From: Coprinellus micaceus
Taxonomy: Eukaryota > Basidiomycota > Agaricomycetes > Agaricales > Psathyrellaceae
Reading direction: 5' to 3'
NCBI GenBank assembly: GCA_951394405.1
Contig: OX596336.1
Coordinates: 3,906,001 to 3,970,000 of the forward strand
DNA length: 64,000 nt
Under the pieces are notes generated by a model. The model was not told the DNA's origin, did no database searches, and saw nothing but the letters and a program-made list of their open reading frames with translations. How positions within the stretch are numbered: the stretch's first letter is position 1; the number at the start of each line of letters is the position of its first letter. Below are positions 54,709 through 64,000 of this stretch, in pieces. The translations under genes and the position numbers were made by a program.

Positions 54709-56386
54709 CCTACCCACTAAAGGCTGCGCACTGGAAGTTCCTCCATCCCACAGGGACAACGACTCCAGCCACCGACAAGGTCCCAGAAACCATCCAGGAT
54801 TCAACCACGATTCTGAGTCACAGGGGATCCCGAAAGACGTCGTGTCAGGTATCGCGACCTTCACTTCGGCCATTTGGGGGCGCACTGCTCGCACTCACCT
54901 AGGTGTGTCTGCCTAGCACACTTCTTGAAACCTCCCACTTGCTCAACATAAACTAGCCACACGATAAAATGCCTCCTCGAGCCAAAGTTAGGACACGCCG
55001 TACATCAGGGCTCCCGTGCCGAAACGACAACCAAAGGTTTGACTTTATATCAGTATGTAAAGTGTGATAGGAAATGCAATGTGCCCAACTATTCCAACAG
55101 GTTTGGTATGGCATTGTAAAAGTGGCTACACTTTCTGGTTTCTACAAACGGCACACTACTGGGAGCTCCTGAGCAAGTGCGGCATACCTACGTCGACTGA
55201 CAATGAACGACCTGATCCGCCTGCAAGTGACCGAAGATCATGCGACAAATATTTAGGCAACGCGACAGGTGGTTATCCGGGCGGCCATTCAGGCGCCACC
55301 TTGTCAAAAAGGCCGAACTTTATATACTCGCCTACCGAAGGCGAAACCCGCCAGACGTGCCATTGTGAGGCTGATGATCTTCCCCCCATCAGAACGGGAA
55401 ACATTCTCCAAATGCGTCACCTAGATTTGCGTTGTCGAGTTTGCCGTGAAGCGGCCGAGGCTCATAGAACGCTGGATGACGACAATGGACAAACGCAATC
55501 ATGACTTGTGATCCATGATATTGTTGGCAGACCCAACAATTGGTCCCGCCGGCTTACTCGGCGAGCTGATCATATTGGGCGCTGCCTTGACGGCAGGTTC
55601 TGTCTGAAGCCTCGGGATGGCAGTCACGCCCAACAGAGGGCAGCCAGGGACGCATGGTCAAACAACCATCAAAATCACAGCGCTGAAAGCGGTCGCAATG
55701 CACGCGACTGACGATCTTGACAAGTCTATCAGCCCCAGCACGATTGAGATGAAAGAGGGCAACCACATTGCTCGCTCTTGCAATGACACCCTTTATGTCG
55801 GTGGATGACTGTCTTCGCCAGCTGGGCATGGACGAGAGAGCAACATATGAACGGTGTTGACGAAAACAATTGTGGTGTTCCACCAACCGGAGCACAGCAT
55901 TTCCGGTCTGGAGGAACTGACCTGAAGTTTCGGCGCGGCAGCACAGAACGTGTTGTGAACCCTCCTGCGGTAGGTCCCCAGGTCGAACGCCAGTGCTTCC
56001 ATCATTGTCAAGGGTTGGTCACATCGTATATGCCGAAAGAATGGACCTCTGGTATTGTGGACATAGGAGATGGGACATTATTACTAGATTTAACGTATTA
56101 TACTAGGCGAAGATTCCCACTGTCTATGCTACTGTACATACAGAACGAATATCGCTCATGCTCCTCTCGGCTACTCCGAAGGGGAAGCATGGGTGCCGCT
56201 TTGGGAAGCTGAAAGATTCGTATCGACGTTCTTCATCAGGGCTCTGCGATGTTCCTTGATCCTGGCGAGGACGCTGTTGGTGGGCGCGAGACGTCGGGTG
56301 TTAGAAAATGAGGGAAATATTTTCCTGGGAAATGAATCGGGCACTGGTCAGCTGTTATAGCGATGAATCAACAAATTGAGAACTGC
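54709..56386. other. region without a recognisable gene
   Basis: Several overlapping frames of 60-146 codons occur on both strands (the longest, 55064-55504, reads through three Cys-rich segments), but none shows a family motif or supports splicing into a longer product. It may hold decayed sequence. No element ends were found beyond the Harbinger border. Confidence 0.4.
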
Positions 56387-57737
56387 TCACTGGTTCCACC
56401 AGACCATCAACTCTTTGACTTCGTCTTGTTCTTCGGGGTCTTCGAGAACCTCCATTACGGAGATGTAGAACGTCTCAGAATCCATCTCCATATCGGTTCG
56501 AGAAAAAACGGACGCCGAACTGAGGGCGAAGCGAACCTACATCGAAACAGTCAAACCCGGGTCAGTTCGCAGTCTTGAGAGGGTTTCATAAAACCAATCG
56601 AGCCGAGAAAGAAGACCACGAACCTGGGTAGCAACATAGGCAATGGAAGCTCGAGTGACGTGCGACATCCCATGTATCCTGGCATTGCCGCAGCGCGTGG
56701 CTTTTGGTTCCTCACTGACAGAGCTCGGTGATGTAAAGATATGCTTATAGCCCTGCGTTCAATGATAGGTGTGAGATAAACCCCGAGGAATGCCGATATG
56801 GAACGTCAACGCACCAGAATTAGAAGCTGGCCGCGGAATAGGCCCTTCCAAGGGCGCTCGGGGTCATACTTCTCATTTTGATAGACAAAGATAGGCCAGT
56901 GGGATCCAGCGACAACGAGCTCCTTGCCTCTGAGCTGCTTCTTGATACTGTGGGATTGTTAGGAGAGGGATACCAAAAGATAAGATGAAGGCACTCCACC
57001 TCTCATCATCCCAATCCAGTTCCGCGGGGCATAGCAGAAATCCAGTACGGTGATGGTTGAATCCTCGGTTCACTTTCACGTTCCTCGACAGAGGGGGATT
57101 GAGAGGGGGGCTGCCATGAGGGACGAGCCACTCGAGAATTGTTCCTTTCAAGCTTTTGGTATCGTCTGCTCTTGCACTTGCCGCGCCCTTCTGGAGCTAG
57201 ACCTGAATTAGTAGCACGTCTCGCAGGCTCATGGGAGCGTTGGGGAGCTCACCATATTAGCTATGGCCATTAATTCCTCCTCGCTACTCTCCATTAACCT
57301 CTCTTCGAGACCAGGTACTGACTTCAACAGCATCTTGTATATACGTAGCTCGCGTCGTTCCCTGTAGATCCCCACTGTCAGCGGAGAATGGGACATGAAT
57401 AGCCGTGGCGTACTGCAGTGTCTCCGGAGGTTCGTCCTCGTCAACGCTGATCCCCGCGACGAGCAAGGCATGCATATTGGCAAAAGCATAGACTGTCCGG
57501 CCGAAATGGCGTCCGTGGTGAATGAGGGGATCGGTTTGAAGGTTCCTGCATACATCTTGTGATCAGTGGACGGAACGGAATAGGCTTGGGGTAACATCAC
57601 ACTCACGGGCGCTTCCGTGGTCCAAGGGACAAAGCATTCGACCTCTTGTTGCCTGTAGCCTCCTCTGCAGCTCCGCCGGCCTGCTTCCCAACGGTTCCAT
57701 ATCGTGGAATAGGTGGGGGTGTAGTTTGAAGGGACAT
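56387..57737 (-). CDS. DUF6698-like fungal protein, seven exons
   Basis: Exons 57607-57737, 57414-57545, 57253-57361, 57000-57196, 56815-56947, 56624-56752 and 56387-56536 join in phase to 326 residues. The rebuilt protein has the hallmarks of an expanded agaricomycete family that I recall as DUF6698: TDPLIHHGRHFGRTVYAF, LLKSVPGLEERLMESSEEEL, GFLLCPAELDWDDE, WPIFVYQNEKYDPERPWKG, THVTRASIAYV-like SHVTRASIAYV, and QVRFALSSASVFSRTD. The function is unknown. The start is uncertain: MSLQTTPPPIPRYG is preferred, but the frame is open to an ATG at 57941. All six introns are GT..AG, 52-87 nt. No lesion is seen, so the gene appears intact. Confidence 0.85.
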
Positions 57738-58928
57738 CGGGCAGAAGAGCGACCACTTGGAGGCCAGATGAAGGCAGACAGAAACGCAGGTAGGCCGGGA
57801 TGGCAGCAGGCGGGATGGGCGGTGATCCCAAGGTGATCCCGTGGCTGAGGAATGCGAAAGCTTGAAGGCTGGGGTAAAGTGGTAACTCGGGATGTATGCC
57901 GTCCTGGGCTCATCGTAATATATAGCGTCGGCGGTACACATTTAGGATTTAGATTCGGGACGGTCGATTGACGGGTAACCGGTGTTCAAACTTGGAGTAT
58001 ATTCGGGCCCACTGTCAGTTGCTTTTGCTGATGGGACCCTGTTTTCCTGACGCCGAAAGCGCTTGGATGGGACCTAAATTGGCTCAGCCATCTCGGAAGC
58101 TGACACCAAACTACAAAATTTCGATCACAGCCCACCTTCCGGGGAGAGATTCCGGTGTTATGACCACACGAGTGCTATGATTGGGTTAGTGAAGGTGTCG
58201 CTTGGCAAGCCCTCGCCATCCACCAACAGCTTTTGGAGGTCCTGCAGGGTAACAGGAACCCGTCGTGGTCCCTTGATGTCACTTCAGCATGTCAATGCCG
58301 TTAGCTGGGAAGGAATGGGTGCCCAGGATCCCATAATACCTGGACTAGGTCCGTGTACTAAACGGTTAGTGTCGCAAACATGAGCCGGATAACCATTCCC
58401 CGATGAACTTGAAGGAAATCTGAGTCTGAGGAGATTCCGGACTCACTAAGTGACGCCGCCTGCGCTATAATCCTGACGAAACTGGCAGAGGCTGCGCGAA
58501 ACGGGCTCGCCTTCAACACTCGTCCTTGAAGAATTCCGAATGTATCTGGATCATGGTAGTGAGGAGCAAGAGCCGTTTGAGTGGTTTGAAACTGGTGACC
58601 AATCAGGACGCCATCCCAAAATAGATAGATGCTCTGATCGAAGGCAGCCTCTCCGAGGGTAAGGAAAAGAACATCGGATAAATTGCATAAAACATAGGTT
58701 AAATACTAGTACAGGCTTCAAACAAAGAGGGGGTCTCAAATAGATATTACAAGGGAAAACAAATAGGAAGGCGTAACGAGTCAAAAGGTCGGCCAGGCGA
58801 TGATACAAAGCAGATGATATGATGGTGGTGGCAGTCACGAGAGGGTACAAGAGGCAGACCAGCGCCCGATTCAATGCGAGGAGTCAAACGGAACATGAGT
58901 GGGAGCATAAAGGAGGACAAGACGAGGA
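57738..58928. other. intergenic region
   Basis: 5' flank of the DUF6698-like gene and 3' flank of the next minus-strand gene. No RNA gene or element ends seen; frames up to 107 codons on the minus strand are not convincing. Confidence 0.4.
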
Positions 58929-61900
58929 TCAAACACGGGGAGGAAGGACTAGATTAGACGGTCAGCCTGAGCGTGGATGTTTGGGAGATGCGACAGAAGT
59001 ACTTACGGCGAACAAGAATATCACGAGTGAACTTCACATCGCGATCGGTGGAATCGTAGCGCACTGTAGAAGAGCTTGTTAGCTTGCAGGGGGCATCACC
59101 GCGTTGCACTACGTACCAGGGCGAGGGCGATAGCGTTCAGTGAACGATTGTCCAGCGACCTGAAGGTGATCCGAGGCGCTGGGGCGGAAGGTTTGCTTGA
59201 GGTCGTCGATGAGGGACTGGTGGTCAAGCTCGCTCGAGTCGCAGATCGCCCCCATCATACCCATAACACGGTTTCTGAGGATCAGATGCTCCTCGGGTTC
59301 ATCTATCACCCATTGCCCCATGTTCTCCGTCGCGGTTACGAGCTTCGAGCGCATGACTTCTTGGGCAAGCTCGTGGGTGCTGACCTTTGCGGGGTCGATT
59401 TGGAGGGTCTTCTGGTCATATATATACTGAAGCACAGCGCAGATCTAAACAAGATATCAGATCGGTGTTTTATAAAGGTAGGAGTTGAATCACTCACGAT
59501 CGACTGAGATGTGATCCCTGTCCTCCACGCGTGATCCTCCGCGCCTCCGATCACCTGGACCCCCAGTTGGTGATCATAGAAGGATTTGACGACGGATTTA
59601 CCGGACTCGACGTCGACGAACAGCTGGTCAAGGATGTGGAACTGGTACTCGGTGGTTTCAGTAACTGCCTCGCCGTTGAAATTGAGTATAACCGCTTTCA
59701 ACCCCCCAAAGTTTGTCCGGAGCAGGCGGTCCCCGACGTGCTTCCTTGCACCGCTGCGTGCCTTGCGTGGGTCTTCTTTTCCACCTCCCTCCTCTTCGTC
59801 TCCCTCCGCTGCACCTCCCTCCGCTGCGCCGCCCTCCGCTGCACCGCCCTCCGCTGCACCGCCCTCCGCTGCACCGCCCTCCGCTGCACCGCCCTCCGCT
59901 GCACATCCCCCCTTTCCTGCTCCCTCAGTTCCAGCTGACTTTCCTTGAGCATTCTCGGGGTCTGTAGATGTTCCGTCCGTCGGGGCTGCGTCGGAGGAGT
60001 CAACGGCGCCGGAGGCTGGTGGAGGCTGCGGTTCAGCATCGTCTGAGTTAGATGAAGATGGTTCTTGAGCCTGTGCGGGGCGCGAGGTCGACGACGCTGA
60101 GGGGTCGGGAGCGGGGTCGGGGTGAGGGGGGTCGCCGCTGTCCTTGTTGGTTGGTACGGTGCCATCGGGGGTGTCGTCCGTGTTCTGAGGGTTCGTCGAG
60201 CCGCTTTGGAGGGTTGTAGATGTGTCGCCGGCGTTCTGGGATGTCGTCGCTGGGATGTCGGCGGTCTGAGCTGCTTCCCGAGCTGAGAAAGAGAACATAA
60301 TTAATTGAAATAGATGCGGCGAGACAAAATGTCACACTTACCCTTCCCGGAAGGGCGGGGGACTTTGGGAGCGTTCTTGCGAGCCCGGGCTGCGGCATCC
60401 ATCGTGGCCTTCTTGGCTTTCACCGCGGAGAATTGGCACGCCATTTTAAACGCGATCGGGGAGGGGGCGCTGATCACCGCAGGAAGGACCTTAGCGACGG
60501 ATAAAAGTGTCAGAGAATGAATAGATCCGCGGTGAAGGAGAGCGACGGCTTACAGCTGAACCAGGGCGCGTAGAGGTCATGCTATGCATTTCAACGTCCG
60601 TTATCTTGAGGCCTTTTATGTTGGCATGGAGAAGGAACCAATGGGAATGGGACATGCTTGTCGCCATTCGCCCGATTTCTGCGAGGAACATTGGACGGCA
60701 GTATACGTTGTCCCATTTCTTGAGCCCAAAGATATCCTTGTTGCAGATAAGGTCTACCACGAAGGCGATCATAATCGTGAGGAAGGAGTCGACCTTCTGG
60801 TAGATCTAGAAAAGAAGATGGTTACTGAACAGCCATATAATCCAAGACCGTGACGAGGACTCACAATCCCAGACACCTCCTTGCCTATTTTATGGCTGTA
60901 CATGCTGTTGAGGATATCTTGTACAACACGGCCTGCGTGGATAAGGGCAGTGAGTTAGTGATGAAAAGGAACAGACGGAAGGGCGTCACACACCTTTCCT
61001 ACTGTCGGGCAGGAAGCGGACCTCGTCGCATACCGTTTTGATGACATTACTGAACGCCATAACTTCCTCCCTAGTCCGCCTCGTTGGCATGAGTGCGGAA
61101 ATCTCCGCCGCGACGTCGGAGTCGAGAGGCGTGACACCCATTCCTACGAGGATCCCATGTCCGAGACAAGGCACGGCAGCCTGCGCGAGGCATACGATGA
61201 GTCGATGGGGGACTGGTAGCTCACTGGCGGAGCAGTAGGCGATCAACGCGTTGGAGGGGCTTGGGATGTGGGCGTGTGCAGGCTGATGTGGGTGCTGGTG
61301 GGAGCTTGTAGTCGCGACGACGCCTTGCGTTATGGGGTGGTTCGGTGCGCTGTCGTTGAGCCGACGACGCTGGGCCGGGGGCTCGCCTTGATCGGACTCC
61401 GAGTCACTGTCTTCGAACATCACATTCAAGCCAGTCATGGCTGGCATGCCGCTGGTCGTAGGCTGAACCTATGACCCGAAGCGTAACGATGAGTCCAGAG
61501 GTTCTTAGTAGTGTAAGGGGGGAAAAGACGAACCATGATTGCAGCTGGAACCGGAAGGTTGGTAGTATTCGACGTTGATGCGACACCGTGGCCTTGATGG
61601 CCTCCCACTTGGTCTTGGGTCAGGGGTGCGCCGAAATCCATCGCATTATCAAGAGAGGTCCCGGTCGATATGGCATACTGGTCTGGGTGGGGATGATAGG
61701 GGGCTATGACGTTCGAGGGGACGACAGGGAGGGAAGGTTGCTGATTGGTGGTTGCGTGGTAGTCGAGCATAGGGTCCCCGTTGTATGACTGGGCGAAGGG
61801 AACAGTTTGAGAGAACGGGGGAGTGCGATCATACAAGGCCGACCGAGCGACGAAGGAGACCGTAGGTTGTGCTTCGTTGAGACGCTGAGAATGGAACCCA

Positions 61901-62176
61901 GTTCCCGAAAGGAGGGCTGCTGAGGTGTTTGCAGTGGAAGTAGGCCCGGCGTGGTCGTAGTCGGCCCCTGTGGGCGACGGAGCGGTTTGAGAGGGTAGAG
62001 AGGCGATGAAATGCCAATTATCCAACAGGACAGTGGCATTCCCGCTTTGTTGCTGGCCCTGAAAAGACGTCAACCTTTGTCAGTAAGGGAATGAGTTACG
62101 TGTAGGATGAGGGACTCACCCTTTCAGAGGGCTGTGATGTTGAACCTGACGCTCGTTGGTATGAAGTCGGATCCAT
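58929..62176 (-). CDS. unrecognised 904-residue protein, ten exons
   Basis: Exons 62120-62176, 61534-62058, 60994-61468, 60865-60932, 60554-60805, 60342-60489, 59498-60282, 59117-59444, 59007-59063 and 58929-58948 join in phase with nine GT..AG introns of 53-65 nt. I do not recognise the family. In order: a Ser/Thr/Pro/Gln-rich N-terminal third; an acidic patch (FEDSDSESDQGEPPAQRRR) at about 210; helical segments including TREEVMAFSNVIKTVCDEV and FLTIMIAFVVDLIC; an Ala/Lys-rich helix (VKAKKATMDAAARARKN); a low-complexity region with an (AAEGG)n array at about 640; then a compact C-terminal part (FGGLKAVILNFNGEAVTE, EYQFHILDQLFVD, LQYIYDQKTLQIDP). The consistent phase argues for one gene; two genes cannot be ruled out. 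Probably a nuclear or cytosolic fungal-specific protein. Confidence 0.72.
59801..59905 (-). repeat. 15-bp coding minisatellite (seven units)
   Basis: Seven units of the 15-mer GCCCTCCGCTGCACC (the first two units start with T; one has CGCC) encode a repeating Ala-Ala-Glu-Gly-Gly pentapeptide in the 904-residue protein. The 15-bp period keeps the frame whatever the copy number, so length alleles are likely. Confidence 0.92.
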
Positions 62177-63455
62177 CCTGGAAGCAACCAGGATGGGCCG
62201 CCGGGGTTGAGAGCTTTGATGACTAGGGGAGATAGAGAGCGAAGAAGAGGAATGAAGGGGATGTTTGTTAGGAGTGCAGTGGACGTGGGGGATTGAGTTG
62301 CGAATTCTCGAGTGCGACAGAGCTCAATTTATGTCGGTCCTCAGGTGGGCACGAGTCTTGTAGGGTCTGGACGCGTACAAACGCACCACTGAGCTGGCAC
62401 GTTGAGCGTGTTCAGGGAGAGCTGACAGAATACAGGCAAGACGGCCCAAGCGAGTCCAGTGCCGAATTCGTAGGAAGCATAAGCCTTCCCGGACACCTGT
62501 TAGTGGCGTCGATCCAGGCGAGGAGTGCGTCCTTTACTTGCAGCGTTAATCGATCCAATCTGACTGGAACAAGGAGTCGAGCGGCTGGCCGGATGTACTC
62601 CAAGCCTTGGAAGAGGTTTATGCGCGAGACACCAGTCTTTCGGAAGCGAGATGAAGGGATGAATGGGTTGATATTTCTCTGTTCACCTGTTAGGGAAGTG
62701 GGAACGACGGCATTTCGATTAAAACATCATCAACGCCTCGTTGAGAGGTGAAAAACTCATAGCAGCCCTTGTCCCCCAGGAAGCTGTCCAAGAACGTACC
62801 GAGAGTAAGGATAACCTCGCAAGCCATTGGAAGGGTGGCGCATACGCTCAAGCACAAGGCTAGTTAGCGGGGAACACTGCTCTAGGACCGACCGGACGTC
62901 CAGTAGGGCATCAGACAACGGTGTTAAGACGTAGATCCTGCAAATAATAATTCCTCATTCGTGATCAGAAGAGATAGAGGCGAAGGCCCAGGCGTTGGGA
63001 GTACCGGACAATAGAACGTACAGGGGTCCAGCACGAGCGCTCCACCGTTTCCCCGGGTTGTCAGTGTCGGGGGCATTGGGCCACACGAAAGCTTAAAGCT
63101 GCAAATCCTGGACACCATTCCCTGCTTGTGATCGGTGCATGGCAAGAACACGGATATAGGGCGGGGTTATCGAAGGTACAGCTCGAATCCCGTTCTGCGC
63201 CCTCTATTCGTGTTCGCGTGCGAGGGAAGCCCAGTAGAGACACAGGTAGCACAGAGCAAACCAATGAAGCCCAAAGAGAATCTAGTCCGAGATCATGAAG
63301 GGAGCTGTCGGGCAGGAGAGACCTCGGGCGTTCGAAGAGGAGCAGCTGGTGTCCGGATTCAAGAATCATGTCGTCATCGCCAGGTGATTGGCTGTAATGC
63401 CGCTGTACTCGTGTTCGTCAGACAGTCCATCCGAGTAGATCGCGAGTACCCCAGC
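62177..63455. other. region without a firm gene call
   Basis: 5' flank of the 904-residue gene, then frames that do not form a convincing gene. On the minus strand, segments such as TFLDSFLGDKGCYEFFTSQR and LVPVRLDRLTLQVKDALLAW read like decayed coding sequence, but I cannot connect them or name a family. Confidence 0.4.
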
Positions 63456-63985
63456 GCTGCGAGAGCTTTGGACGCGAGAATATGGTGCGCGATTCCTGGT
63501 TTGGGATCGATGCTGCAGGGGTAGAACAAATGGACGTGCCTTCTATTTGCCTCCGCCAAACGGGCATGCCCAAGTCAACACGGGCGCTATAGAGCTGCGA
63601 GAGCTTGGACGCCAGAATCTGTAGCGCGATTCCTGGTCTATGATCGATGCTAGTAGGGGTAGAACGAGGGAACGTGCGCTGTAGTCGTCCCCATCAAACG
63701 GACATGCCTCGATATTCTAGAACTGCAAGAGCTTGGACACCAGAATCTGTAGCACGATTCCTGGCCTATGATCGATGCTAGTAGGGGTGGAACAAGGGAA
63801 CGTGCGTTGTAGTCGTCCCCATCGAACGGACATACCTCATTAATCACAGACATTATGGGACTGTGAGAGCTTGGACGCCAGAATCAGCAGCGCGATACCT
63901 GGTTCATGATCGATGCTAGCTATGGAACGGAGGGGCATGCTGCTCCGCAGTTGTCCAAGCCTCCGTCAAATGAGTACACCCAAGC
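63456..63985. repeat. four tandem imperfect repeats of 128-138 bp
   Basis: Units start near 63456, 63594, 63722 and 63860. Each begins with a GAGAGCTTGGACGCCAGAA-type block, followed by GCGATTCCTGG and ATCGATGCTAG. The middle two units are the most alike. The minus strand stays open across parts of the array. The array may continue beyond the window. Confidence 0.85.
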
Positions 63986-64000
63986 AAATGGAAGGTGTTC

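Noticed and set aside
55064..55504. 146-codon frame in the region right of the Harbinger element
   Set aside because: No family motif, no supporting splice structure and overlapping frames on the other strand; not called as a gene.
59658..60165. Alternative frames across the 15-bp minisatellite (for example Cys/Gly/Arg-rich or Arg/Ala-rich repeats)
   Set aside because: A 15-bp repeat opens several frames at once; only the Ala-Ala-Glu-Gly-Gly frame joins in phase with flanking exons.
1..64000. CRISPR array, operon or prokaryotic replicon features
   Set aside because: Introns, tRNA/Pol III signals and protein families are all eukaryotic; the tandem repeats at 59801 and 63456 have no spacer structure.

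Overview
This window is fungal nuclear DNA, most probably from an agaricomycete basidiomycete. The evidence is genes broken by many short introns (about 45-110 nt, GT..AG), C-rich third codon positions, tightly packed genes on both strands, and several families typical of mushroom-forming fungi: F-box/LRR-like proteins with the FPLEILGEIF-type box, a DUF6698-like protein and a Rds1-like ferritin-fold secreted protein. There is no sign of prokaryotic organisation. The species cannot be named from sequence alone.

The main feature is a dense, rearranged cluster of F-box genes. I count 17 F-box-type loci from about 2.9 to 51.3 kb, of which 10 look intact and 7 are disrupted. There are three architectures. 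Type A (12 loci) is single-exon, with a short N-terminal motif, a coiled coil, the F-box and a long LRR-like region. Type B (3 loci) is multi-exon, with an HHAIHD-type F-box and a conserved C-terminal module split by two small introns. Type C is two individual divergent genes. F-box proteins normally link substrates to SCF ubiquitin ligases through Skp1. An RBR (Ariadne-type) E3 ligase gene shares a 250-bp divergent promoter region with one F-box gene.

Housekeeping genes are embedded among them: malate synthase (0.7-2.5 kb), cytosolic-type lysyl-tRNA synthetase (15.8-17.8 kb), the RBR E3 (35.8-38.0 kb), a Rds1-like ferritin-fold secreted protein (38.7-39.8 kb), a wax-synthase-like MBOAT protein (48.1-49.6 kb) and two nearly identical tRNA-Asp(GTC) genes. 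Each tRNA lies 220-240 bp upstream of a same-strand F-box start codon.

Mobile DNA is interleaved. A complete PIF/Harbinger transposon (51.78-54.71 kb) has 62-bp perfect TIRs, a TTA target duplication, an intact DDE transposase and a divergent Myb/SANT-like protein. Three TA-flanked elements without a transposase (0.2, 0.96 and 0.92 kb) end in CAGT or CTGT. Two of these sit exactly between duplicated F-box copies.

The right end (56.4-62.2 kb) carries two minus-strand genes whose exons I rebuilt from splice phases: a seven-exon DUF6698-like protein and a ten-exon 904-residue protein of no family I recognise, containing a pentapeptide minisatellite. The window ends in four tandem copies of a 128-138 bp repeat. 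All intron positions are inferred from splice signals, reading-frame phase and comparison between paralogues inside the window; no transcript data were available.
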